NCBI GenBank assembly: GCA_009841075.1
Contig: VXMP01000090.1
Location: 1 to 64,000, forward strand
Origin: Acidimicrobiia bacterium
GTDB lineage: Bacteria; Actinomycetota; Acidimicrobiia; Spongiisociales; Spongiisociaceae
Length of the DNA: 64,000 nt
Reading direction: 5' to 3'
Both the position numbers and the translations under genes were made by a program. The notes beneath the pieces were generated by a model that worked only from the letters and a program-made list of their open reading frames with translations, was not told the DNA's origin and did not search any database. This document shows, piece by piece, positions 34,405-41,934 of the stretch (its first letter is position 1; each line of letters opens with the position of its first letter).

Positions 34405-35567
34405 TGCCGGAAAATGAGGCGACCCGACTTCTGGTCTGGACCGAGTCGAACATGGGGCTTCTGGCTGAAATAGGGGAGGAGTTCGAGCGGAACAGGCCCT
34501 TTGCCGACATCAGAATCGGAGTGTCCCTTCATTTGGAGGTTAAGACCGCCGCCCTGTTGCTGATGCTCCGAAAAGGAGGGGCGGAGGTGGTGGCGGTGGG
34601 GAACTACGGCACCACCCAGGACCACATAGTCGAATTGCTACAAGATCGGGGGATAGATGCCCGGGGTAGCGGCGCCGACAGCCGCGAGCGGCATCTTGAT
34701 CTGGTCAGGTCGGTGGTGGAATCCTCGCCCCACCTTCTGTTGGACAACGGGGCGGACCTGATCAGGTTGGCGTGCGACCTGGGGCAGGAGGTGATCGGCG
34801 CAACCGAGGAAACCACCTCCGGCCACATGCGGTTGGAGACCGAGTTGGCCGGTCGGGTGCCGTTCCCGGTGATAGTGGTCAACGACTCGCCGCTTAAGGC
34901 GATAGTCGAGAACCGGCATGCGGTGGGCCAGTCGGTGTACGAATCCTTCTGTCGACTGACCAACCTGATGCCCCAATCCAAGACCCTGTTGGTGGTGGGA
35001 TACGGATGGTGCGGGAGGGGTATCGCCCACTACGCCCGGTCGAACGGGATGCAGGTTCGGGTGGCCGAGGCGGATGAGATCAAGGCGCTGGAGGCGGCGG
35101 TGGACGGCTTTCCGGTCGGGTCGGTGCACGAGATGATCGGAGTCGCCAACCTGGTTATCACCGCTACCGGTGCCCCCCGAGTAGTGGACGAAGCCGCCCT
35201 AAGCCTCCTTCAAGACGGTGCTTTGCTCGCCAATGCGGGACATTTCGACCGGGAAATCGACCTGGAGGCCCTGGACGGTATGACGGCCAAAACCATTTCG
35301 CTCGGCAACACCATAGAACGACATGTGTTGCGGGACGGCAGAACGGTGGATCTGATCGCCCGGGGGCGCATGATCAACCTGGCCGGAGAGGGAGCGAAGG
35401 GGAACAGCATCCATTCCATGGACCTGGGCCTCGCCCTCCAGGCCCGATCCCTGGAGCGGATCCTATCGGGGCATGAGGGCTTGGCGGCCGGACCACAACC
35501 CGTTCCCGACGATATCAATCGGGGTCTGGCCCGCCGGTTTATAGCCACTTTGGGGAAGTCCGGCTAG
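34404..35567 (+). CDS. Diverged S-adenosylhomocysteine hydrolase homologue
   Basis: A 387-residue SAHH-fold protein, shorter than the usual 400-490. Conserved SAHH features are S-L-H-L-E (His43), T-Q-D-H, E-E-T-T-S-G (135-140), V-N-D-S-P-L-K (Lys165) and N170, the NAD loop G-Y-G-W-C-G-R-G (199-206), T-A-T-G and N-A-G-H-F-D (His280). Three substrate-side positions differ. The usual D-D-G-G-D is L-D-N-G-A-D, the threonine two after the first His is glutamate, and the late G-H-P-S loop is replaced by G-A-K-G-N-S-I-H (330-337). It may act on another nucleosyl compound, for example an inosyl- or modified-adenosyl-thioether. It is coupled to the CobW gene and precedes a nucleoside-type ABC transporter. 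Confidence 0.78.
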   Translation: MPENEATRLLVWTESNMGLLAEIGEEFERNRPFADIRIGVSLHLEVKTAALLLMLRKGGAEVVAVGNYGTTQDHIVELLQDRGIDARGSGADSRERHLDLVRSVVESSPHLLLDNGADLIRLACDLGQEVIGATEETTSGHMRLETELAGRVPFPVIVVNDSPLKAIVENRHAVGQSVYESFCRLTNLMPQSKTLLVVGYGWCGRGIAHYARSNGMQVRVAEADEIKALEAAVDGFPVGSVHEMIGVANLVITATGAPRVVDEAALSLLQDGALLANAGHFDREIDLEALDGMTAKTISLGNTIERHVLRDGRTVDLIARGRMINLAGEGAKGNSIHSMDLGLALQARSLERILSGHEGLAAGPQPVPDDINRGLARRFIATLGKSG

Positions 35568-35653
35568 GTGGGGATACAGGCCACGTTTTGGTTGTCTATT
35601 CTTAGGGTCAGGGTAAAACCGAAATTGTCGAGACCGGAGGAGGAGATCCGCAA

Positions 35654-36658
35654 GTGATAAAAACAATCCAAACCCTAACCCGAAAAAGTTGGTTGGCCGG
35701 GTTGGTCGTGCTGGCCCTGGTAGCGGCGGCCTGCGGCGATGACGACGAAGGACGTGATCCCGATGCCCCGATTCGGATCGCCATGGTCGGGCCGAGCGCT
35801 TCCAACGACCTGGCCTTCACCCAGAGCATGGTCGATTCTTTGGACCGTCTGGGGCAGGAACACGACATCGAGGTGGACATCACCGACGGCACCTTTGTCA
35901 TCGAAGACGCGGCGGTGGCGATCCGCGGCTACGCCGAGGACGGATTCGACATCGTTCTCGCCCACGGGTCCCAGTTCGGTGGCTCACTCTCAGAGATAGC
36001 TCCCGACTATCCCGACACCTACTTCGCCTGGGGTACCAGCGCCGACACCTTCGGCCTGGAAAACGTCTACTCCTACAGCGTTAAGGCGGATCAGGGGGGC
36101 TACATAAACGGTGTGATGGCCGGTCACCTAACCGAGTCGAATATCGTGGGAGTGGTCGGACCGATCGAAGTGGGGGACATCAAGGCCTATATAGACGGGT
36201 TTGCCAACGGGGTGAAATCGGTGGACTCCGCGATCACGGTCAACATCAACTACATCGACTCCTTCAGCGACGTGGCCCTGGCCGCCGAGGCCGCCCAAGC
36301 CCATGTCGATGCCGGTGCCGACGTGCTGACCGGGGTTTCGCAGATGACGGTGGGAGCCACCGGAGTAGCCAACGATCACGGCGTCATCTGGTTCGGCTCG
36401 CAGTCGGATCAGACCCCGCTCGGTGAGGACATCGTGGTGGCGTCCCAGATCTATAACTGGGATTACCAGCTAGGCGAGATCGTCGATGATCTGCTGGCCG
36501 GCGTAAAGAACGGGCGGGTTATCACCGCCGACTTCAACAACGGCGGGTTGTCGATGGCCTACAACCCCGGTTTCGCCCTTCCGTCCGCAGTGAGGGCCGC
36601 CGCCGACGAAACCGAGGCAGGCATTCGGGACGGTTCCATTTCCACCGGCTACGAATAA
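35654..36658 (+). CDS. BMP-family substrate-binding lipoprotein of an ABC transporter
   Basis: A 334-residue periplasmic-type binding protein of the BMP/PnrA (basic membrane protein) family, which typically binds nucleosides. The signal peptide ends in A-L-V-A-A-A-C (Cys27). The mature part shows I-R-I-A-M-V-G-P, S-D-L-A-F-T-like (S-N-D-L-A-F-T-Q), H-G-S-Q-F-G and the P-D-x-Y-F-A-W-G region. The GTG start follows GGAGGAG. It is followed by a strong hairpin, then two permeases and the ATPase, an unusual order since the ATPase is normally second. Confidence 0.9.
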   Translation: MIKTIQTLTRKSWLAGLVVLALVAAACGDDDEGRDPDAPIRIAMVGPSASNDLAFTQSMVDSLDRLGQEHDIEVDITDGTFVIEDAAVAIRGYAEDGFDIVLAHGSQFGGSLSEIAPDYPDTYFAWGTSADTFGLENVYSYSVKADQGGYINGVMAGHLTESNIVGVVGPIEVGDIKAYIDGFANGVKSVDSAITVNINYIDSFSDVALAAEAAQAHVDAGADVLTGVSQMTVGATGVANDHGVIWFGSQSDQTPLGEDIVVASQIYNWDYQLGEIVDDLLAGVKNGRVITADFNNGGLSMAYNPGFALPSAVRAAADETEAGIRDGSISTGYE

Positions 36659-36687
36659 GAGGACAGACTTTCTTAGAAAAGATTTGA

Positions 36688-36742
36688 GTTAGGTCGGGTG
36701 CGCCGCCCTTCCGGCAAAGCCGGACGGTGTGCCCGCCCTAAC
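36688..36742 (+). promoter_or_regulatory. Strong intergenic hairpin between binding-protein and permease genes
   Basis: A 55-base hairpin. GTTAGG (36688-36693) pairs with CCTAAC (36737-36742). An 11-bp stem with three G-T pairs follows (36695-36705 with 36725-36735). A TCCGGC/GCCGGA top stem closes on an AAA loop, with CCCT bulged on the left. There is no T-run. It may stabilise the upstream binding-protein mRNA or partly stop transcription, giving more binding protein than permease. Confidence 0.6.
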
Positions 36743-36812
36743 CTCTTGATGTTCGGAGTTTGATCTGATCTCGAAGCGCAGAATCTTTCTGGCGCGTATC
36801 GCCGGACCGGGC

Positions 36813-37925
36813 GTGCTGATCGGGGCGGTGCTGGCCGCCGGACTGATCGGCGCGGTCATGCTGCTCGTTCTGGGGGCTAATCCGCTGACCGGCTACGCCG
36901 CCCTGATCGACGGGGCCTTCGGAGGTACCAAGAACCTGGCCAACAGCGCCCTGAAAGCCATGCCTCTGCTGCTGGTGGGGGCCGGTATAACCGTGGCCTT
37001 CCGGACCGGGGTGATCAACATCGGTGGGGAGGGTCAGATCATCGCCGGGGCCATCCTCTCCACCCTGCTGGTTCTGGCCCTGCCCGACGTACCACGCCTG
37101 ATCCTGTTGCCGTCCGCCTTTCTGTTCGGGGCTATCGGGGGTGCCATCTGGGGTGGTATGGCCGGTGCGCTCAAGTCCTATGCCGGGGTCAACGAGATCC
37201 TCAGCACCATCATGCTCAACATCATCGCCGTCCAGATTCTCAACCTGCTGCTGAGGGGGCCGTTGATGGATCCCGGCGAGATCGAACGAGGCTCGCGTAT
37301 CCCCCATACGGAGCGGCTGAGCGGCAACGCCGACCTTCCCATACTGCCCGGCGGCACCCGACTGCATTTCGGGGTGATAGTGGCGGTGGTCATGGCGGTG
37401 GTCTGCTACGTCCTGCTGTTCCGCACCACCCAAGGTCTCCGCCTGCGGGCCTCCGGCCACAACCCCTTCGCCTCCCTTTATGCGGGGATGTCGGTGAAGC
37501 GCAACGTGGTGCTGGCCTTCATGTACAGCGGGGCCATGTGCGGGCTGGCCGGGGTGACCCTGGTGTTCGGCAGCGAAGGGCATCGGCTGGCAACCGACGG
37601 CGGAGCGACTACTTTTACCGGCGCGGCCGGGTTCAATGGCATCGTGGCCGCCCTGTTCGGCGGGCTCCATCCGTTGTGGACCATTCCGGCCTCCTTCCTG
37701 TTCGGTGCCCTGCTGGTGGGGGCCAACGCCATGCAACGAGAGGTACAGGTTCCGGCCGCCCTGATCCTCGGGCTGAACGGGCTGGTGGTGGTCTTCGTGG
37801 TAGCCAGCCTTCAGACCAGGGTGAGGCTGGCCCAGATCGCCTCCCGACTTCGCGGCGAGGAACAAGCGGATCTCTCCCTATCAGACGAGGCGAGCTCAGC
37901 CGAGGCCGGGGCGGATACCTCGTGA
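36813..37925 (+). CDS. ABC transporter permease 1 (BMP/nucleoside type)
   Basis: A 370-residue permease of the BPD_transp_2 (NupP/YufP-like) family with about ten membrane helices. The conserved E-A-A-like segment is T-G-V-I-N-I-G-G-E-G-Q, plus Y-A-G-V-N-E-I-L-S-T-I-M-L-N. The listed GTG start lacks a ribosome site and cuts into the first helix. The frame continues upstream, and a CTG at 36765, six bases after CGGAG, would add a basic N-terminus (I-S-K-R-R-I-F). I think that is the likelier true start. The stop overlaps permease 2. Confidence 0.88.
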   Translation: MLIGAVLAAGLIGAVMLLVLGANPLTGYAALIDGAFGGTKNLANSALKAMPLLLVGAGITVAFRTGVINIGGEGQIIAGAILSTLLVLALPDVPRLILLPSAFLFGAIGGAIWGGMAGALKSYAGVNEILSTIMLNIIAVQILNLLLRGPLMDPGEIERGSRIPHTERLSGNADLPILPGGTRLHFGVIVAVVMAVVCYVLLFRTTQGLRLRASGHNPFASLYAGMSVKRNVVLAFMYSGAMCGLAGVTLVFGSEGHRLATDGGATTFTGAAGFNGIVAALFGGLHPLWTIPASFLFGALLVGANAMQREVQVPAALILGLNGLVVVFVVASLQTRVRLAQIASRLRGEEQADLSLSDEASSAEAGADTS

Positions 37926-38854
37926 GCGACTTCTTCACCGCCACGGTTTTGTTGGCCACCTTGGCTTCGGGTATCCGGCTGGCCACGCCGTTCCTGCTGG
38001 CGGCGCTGGGCGAAACGCTCGGGCAGAAAAGCGGGGTGCTGAACCTGGGGGTGGAGGGGGTGATGCTGTTAGGGGCCTACGGTGCCTACTACGCCACCCT
38101 CCGCACCGACAGCGTTCTGATCGGCATCGGGGTGGGGGTACTGGTAGGAGCGTTCATGGGGGTGGTCTACGGCGTGGTAACCCTGGCGCTCAAGGCGGAG
38201 CAGGGCATCAGCGGGATCGGTATCTTCATCTTTGGCCTGGGCATCAGCGACCTGCTCTTCCAGAAGCAGGTGGGAACCCCCACCCCCATCGACGGCCTGG
38301 GCCACTTCTCGATTCCGGTTCTCGGCGACCTGCCCCTGATAGGGGAGGCGCTTTTCCAGCAGAACGTGCTGGTGTATGTGGCCTTTCTGCTGGTTCCTGC
38401 CCTGTGGTTCGTGATCAACCGCACCACCTTCGGGCTGAACGTCAAGGCGGTGGGCGAAACCCCGGAAGCGGCCGACAGCCTGGGCGTGAGCGTGGACCGT
38501 ACCCGCTACATCACCATCATCGTCGGAAACGCCATGGCCGGACTGGCCGGGGCCGCCCTGGCGCTGGAGCTGGCGATCTTCCAGCAGAACCTGACCAACG
38601 GGCACGGGTTCATTGCCATCGCCCTGGTCTACTTCGGGGCGTGGCGTCCCTCCGGCGTGATGGCCGGAGCCTTGGTGTTCGGCCTGATCCAGGCGATGGT
38701 CCTGCAGTGGAAGACGCTGGGGATCGTGGTAGGCACCACTGCCAGCATCGTCGGTATGTTCCCGGCGGTGCTGACCATCCTGGTATTGGTGGTGGTTTCC
38801 CGAGGTACGGGAGCGCCGGCCGCCCTGACCCGACCCTTCGAGCGAGGGCACTAG
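37922..38854 (+). CDS. ABC transporter permease 2 (BMP/nucleoside type)
   Basis: A 310-residue second permease of the same family (NupQ/YufQ-like), with eight to nine helices and the signature K-S-G-V-L-N-L-G-V-E-G-V-M-L. The G-E-T-P-E-A-A-D-S-L-G-V motif is the coupling loop that contacts the ATPase. The GTG overlaps the permease 1 stop (GTGA). It is followed three bases later by the ATPase gene. Confidence 0.92.
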   Translation: MSDFFTATVLLATLASGIRLATPFLLAALGETLGQKSGVLNLGVEGVMLLGAYGAYYATLRTDSVLIGIGVGVLVGAFMGVVYGVVTLALKAEQGISGIGIFIFGLGISDLLFQKQVGTPTPIDGLGHFSIPVLGDLPLIGEALFQQNVLVYVAFLLVPALWFVINRTTFGLNVKAVGETPEAADSLGVSVDRTRYITIIVGNAMAGLAGAALALELAIFQQNLTNGHGFIAIALVYFGAWRPSGVMAGALVFGLIQAMVLQWKTLGIVVGTTASIVGMFPAVLTILVLVVVSRGTGAPAALTRPFERGH

Positions 38855-38857
38855 CTG

Positions 38858-40399
38858 ATGACCGACACCACCAACGGCGAGGTTCTGCTTGAGCTGGACG
38901 GCATAACCAAGCAGTTTCCGGGTGTGCTGGCCAACGACCGGGTGGACTTCGACGTGAAGAGCGGAGAGGTACACACCCTGTTGGGCGAGAACGGTGCGGG
39001 CAAGAGCACCTTGATGAAAATCCTCTACGGCCTCTACAACGCCGACGAGGGCGAGATCCGTCTGCGGGGCAATCCGGTCACGATCAGCTCCCCCTCCGAC
39101 GCCATAGAGCAGGGCATTGGGATGATCCATCAGCACTTTATGCTGGTACCCACCCTCACCGTCGCCGAGAACGTGGCGCTGGGCCTGCCCTCCTCCAAGC
39201 GAATGTTGATGGACCTCACACCGGTTCGGCAACGGATTCGGGAGCTCTCCGACACCTACGGCCTGGCGGTCGACCCCGACTCTTATATCTGGCAGCTGGC
39301 GGTGGGGGAACGCCAACGGGTAGAGATTCTCAAGGCGATCTACCGGGACGTGTCCCTGCTCATCCTGGACGAGCCCACCTCGGTGCTCACCCCCGCCGAG
39401 GTAGATGACCTCTTCGAGACCCTGCGCCAGATGACCCGAGGGGGACGGGGTCTGGTTTTCATCTCCCACAAGCTCCACGAGGTTATGGCGTTGTCCGACC
39501 GCATCACCGTGCTGAGATTGGGGCGGGTCACCGGACGGACCACTCCGGCGGAGACCAGTCGGGAGGACCTGGCGCACATGATGGTGGGCAGGCAGGTGAA
39601 GCTGGCCCCCACCCGAACCGATTCCACCGTCGGGGAGGCCCGGCTGACAGTTCGAGGGCTGAACGTGATCGGAGACCGGGGAACACCGGCGGTGACCGAT
39701 CTGGATATAGAGGTTCGAAGCGGCGAGGTGGTGGGTATAGCCGGTGTGTCCGGCAACGGTCAGCGGGAGCTGGCGGAGGCTTTATCGGGCCTGCGCCCGG
39801 TCGCCTCCGGGGAGGTGATTATCAACGGGACCGACACCACCAACCGAAGTCCCAAGGAGATCAGACGACTGTCGGTGTCCTACATACCGGAGGAGCGGAT
39901 GAGAGACGGCACGGTGGCCGAGTTCAGCGTGGCCGAGAACCTGATCCTCACCGACCATGACCTTCCGCCGATCAGCCGCCGGGGGTTCTTGGATTTCAAC
40001 CAGATCAAGCAGGTGGGTTCGGCGCTGGTCAAACGCTTCACCGTCAAAACGCCCACCCTGGAGACGCCCACCTCCAGCCTTTCCGGGGGGAACATCCAGA
40101 AGCTAATCATCGCCCGCGAGCTATCGGGCGACCCCGAGCTGCTGATCGCCGCCCAACCCACCCGTGGGGTGGACATCGGTGCCGCAGAGTACATCCATTC
40201 GGTCCTGATGGGACAGCGCGCCCAGGGCACCGCCATCCTGCTCATCTCCGAGGACCTGGACGAGGTGATGGGCCTGGCCGACCGGATCGCGGTCATGTTC
40301 GAGGGAAGGATCATGGGGGTTCTCGACCGAGCCGAGGCCACCATCTCCCGTCTCGGCCTACTGATGGCAGGCGTAGAGGAACCCAACGACTCGGAGTAG
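38858..40399 (+). CDS. ABC transporter double ATP-binding protein (RbsA/NupO-like)
   Basis: A 513-residue protein with two fused ATPase domains. The first has Walker A G-E-N-G-A-G-K-S-T (43-51), Q-loop, a signature of the form L-A-V-G-E-R-Q, and L-L-I-L-D-E-P-T. The second has a degenerate Walker A (G-V-S-G-N-G-Q), signature L-S-G-G-N-I-Q and a Walker B with A-A-Q-P-T in place of D-E-P-T, so only the first site is fully catalytic, as is common in this family. Together with the BMP protein and two permeases it makes a complete importer, likely for nucleosides. Confidence 0.93.
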   Translation: MTDTTNGEVLLELDGITKQFPGVLANDRVDFDVKSGEVHTLLGENGAGKSTLMKILYGLYNADEGEIRLRGNPVTISSPSDAIEQGIGMIHQHFMLVPTLTVAENVALGLPSSKRMLMDLTPVRQRIRELSDTYGLAVDPDSYIWQLAVGERQRVEILKAIYRDVSLLILDEPTSVLTPAEVDDLFETLRQMTRGGRGLVFISHKLHEVMALSDRITVLRLGRVTGRTTPAETSREDLAHMMVGRQVKLAPTRTDSTVGEARLTVRGLNVIGDRGTPAVTDLDIEVRSGEVVGIAGVSGNGQRELAEALSGLRPVASGEVIINGTDTTNRSPKEIRRLSVSYIPEERMRDGTVAEFSVAENLILTDHDLPPISRRGFLDFNQIKQVGSALVKRFTVKTPTLETPTSSLSGGNIQKLIIARELSGDPELLIAAQPTRGVDIGAAEYIHSVLMGQRAQGTAILLISEDLDEVMGLADRIAVMFEGRIMGVLDRAEATISRLGLLMAGVEEPNDSE

Positions 40400-40447
40400 G
40401 GGGAGGACAGAGGTCACCCGAACCTTATGGGTGTCGGTGGTTTCCGA

Positions 40448-40453
40448 TATAAT
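40448..40453 (+). promoter_or_regulatory. Perfect TATAAT -10 for the secreted protease gene
   Basis: TATAAT in the 160-base spacer before the trypsin-like gene. No good -35 was found. The expected 5' UTR is about 100 bases. Confidence 0.45.
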
Positions 40454-40559
40454 TCCACCTGAACAGGCTGAGGACCGCCGGGTTACCGAGGCACCCTTTG
40501 GTTAGGGTTTACCGAGTTAAACGAACCGTGGATCTCTGTCCGCACCGAAGGGAGCCGTC

Positions 40560-41909
40560 ATGTCCCGAATCGCGACCGTAGTAGCGATGATGCTGATGTT
40601 GGTTGGGTGTGGCAGCGAACCCCCATCGGCATTGCCTACTCAGACGGTAACGGTCGTTAATGAACCCTCTACGACCACGACCGTTCCGGCTACGACGGTT
40701 GTTACAGAGCCGTCTACGACTACGACCGCGCCTGCTGTTACGGAGGCGTCTACGACTACCTCGGCACCCGTTGAGACGGTTATTACGGAGGCCTCTACGA
40801 CTACGTCCGCTCCAACCGAAAGCACCTCCACCACCGCCGGCACTACCACCACCACAACGACGGAACCAAGGTGCGAGCTAGGTAACGCGTTGGATGCGGT
40901 GTGGTTGGTCGAGTCCGACTATGGATACGGCACGGCCTTCCACATAGGGGATGGCGAGTGGATCACCGCGGCCCACGTTCTGGGTGACGTCGAGACGCTC
41001 TTGCTTCGCCATGGATCCGAGGAGATCGAAGCCACCGTAGTGGGCATCGACCATGACACCGACGTGGCGTTGCTGAATACCGACACCGAAGCGCCCCCGG
41101 TGCTATTGGCACAGGATGCGCTGGCAGTCGGTTCGGAGGTACTGGCCGCGGGCTATCCGCTCTATGACGAGTCCGAACCTTCGGTGACCCGCGGCATCAT
41201 TTCACGCCTTGAGCGCGACCCCTTCCTAGGAGAATTGCTGCTGACCGACGCGGCCATGAACTCCGGCAATAGCGGCGGACCGTTGCTCACCGAGTGCGGC
41301 ACCGTAGCCGGGATGGTGGTAGTGAAGATCGTCGATTTGGATGTGGAAGGCATCGGCTACGCCGTCACCGCCGCTGAACTGACATCGCAGCTGCCGAGAC
41401 TACGAAGCGGACATCGCACAGAGTTCGAAGAATACCCATCTCTAAGCGACATTCCTACAGACACAGATCTGGTTCAGAGCTGGTACATCGACTACTTCGA
41501 AGGCGTCCCTTTGGCGGTAGTCGAAGCCACCCTCTGGGAAGGGCCCCAGACCTTTCCTGAACAGTCTCCTGAGATGGTGGTTAGCTGCCTCATGCCTCGG
41601 GAATGGTGGTTGTGGTGGCCCTTTGCCTACGTCTATCCACAGCCAGGCACAGGCCTGGTCGACACGGACTGGCTCTTCGATGATGGAACTTATGGATTCG
41701 GGTCTTGGTATTTTGATGGCGAAGACCTGCTGAGCGCAGCCGGATGGACCGAAGACCTGGATGCCGCCGCCCTCGACCCGAACACCTCCGCCGTCTTAAT
41801 CGAGACATGGGACAGCTACTGGGAAGACGAGATTCCCACAGGCACCGCCCTGTTCTCGCTAGATGGCTACGCCGAAGCAATGGCCGCCTTAGACAGAGAA
41901 TGCCCCTAG
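40560..41909 (+). CDS. Trypsin-like serine protease lipoprotein with threonine-rich repeats
   Basis: A 449-residue exported protein. The lipobox M-L-V-G-C gives Cys17. Residues about 25-103 are a Thr/Pro/Ser-rich linker with imperfect repeats (units near E-P-S-T-T-T-T-x-P-A and E-A-S-T-T-T-S-A-P). The trypsin domain has G-T-A-F-H-I, His139 in A-A-H, Asp168 in H-D-T-D-V-A-L-L and Ser238 in N-S-G-N-S-G-G-P, a full triad resembling HtrA/S1C proteases, but without a PDZ domain. A C-terminal region (about 280-449), rich in Trp and acidic residues, is unrecognised. Expected on the outer face of the membrane. It stands alone, convergent to the R-M system. Confidence 0.88.
   Translation: MSRIATVVAMMLMLVGCGSEPPSALPTQTVTVVNEPSTTTTVPATTVVTEPSTTTTAPAVTEASTTTSAPVETVITEASTTTSAPTESTSTTAGTTTTTTTEPRCELGNALDAVWLVESDYGYGTAFHIGDGEWITAAHVLGDVETLLLRHGSEEIEATVVGIDHDTDVALLNTDTEAPPVLLAQDALAVGSEVLAAGYPLYDESEPSVTRGIISRLERDPFLGELLLTDAAMNSGNSGGPLLTECGTVAGMVVVKIVDLDVEGIGYAVTAAELTSQLPRLRSGHRTEFEEYPSLSDIPTDTDLVQSWYIDYFEGVPLAVVEATLWEGPQTFPEQSPEMVVSCLMPREWWLWWPFAYVYPQPGTGLVDTDWLFDDGTYGFGSWYFDGEDLLSAAGWTEDLDAAALDPNTSAVLIETWDSYWEDEIPTGTALFSLDGYAEAMAALDRECP
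40660..40860 (+). repeat. Imperfect tandem repeats encoding a Thr-rich linker
   Basis: Repeated units built on TCTACGACTAC with variants (for example near 40668, 40710, 40750 and 40795), encoding S-T-T-T stretches. Such repeats could expand or contract by slippage. Confidence 0.6.
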
Positions 41910-41934
41910 CCGTACCTCCGGATAACCAGGGCCA

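Noticed and set aside
38069-39577. Minus-strand open frame of 502 codons opposite the ABC transporter
   Set aside because: Shadow of permease 2 and the ATPase, rich in His, Gly and Gln, no family match.
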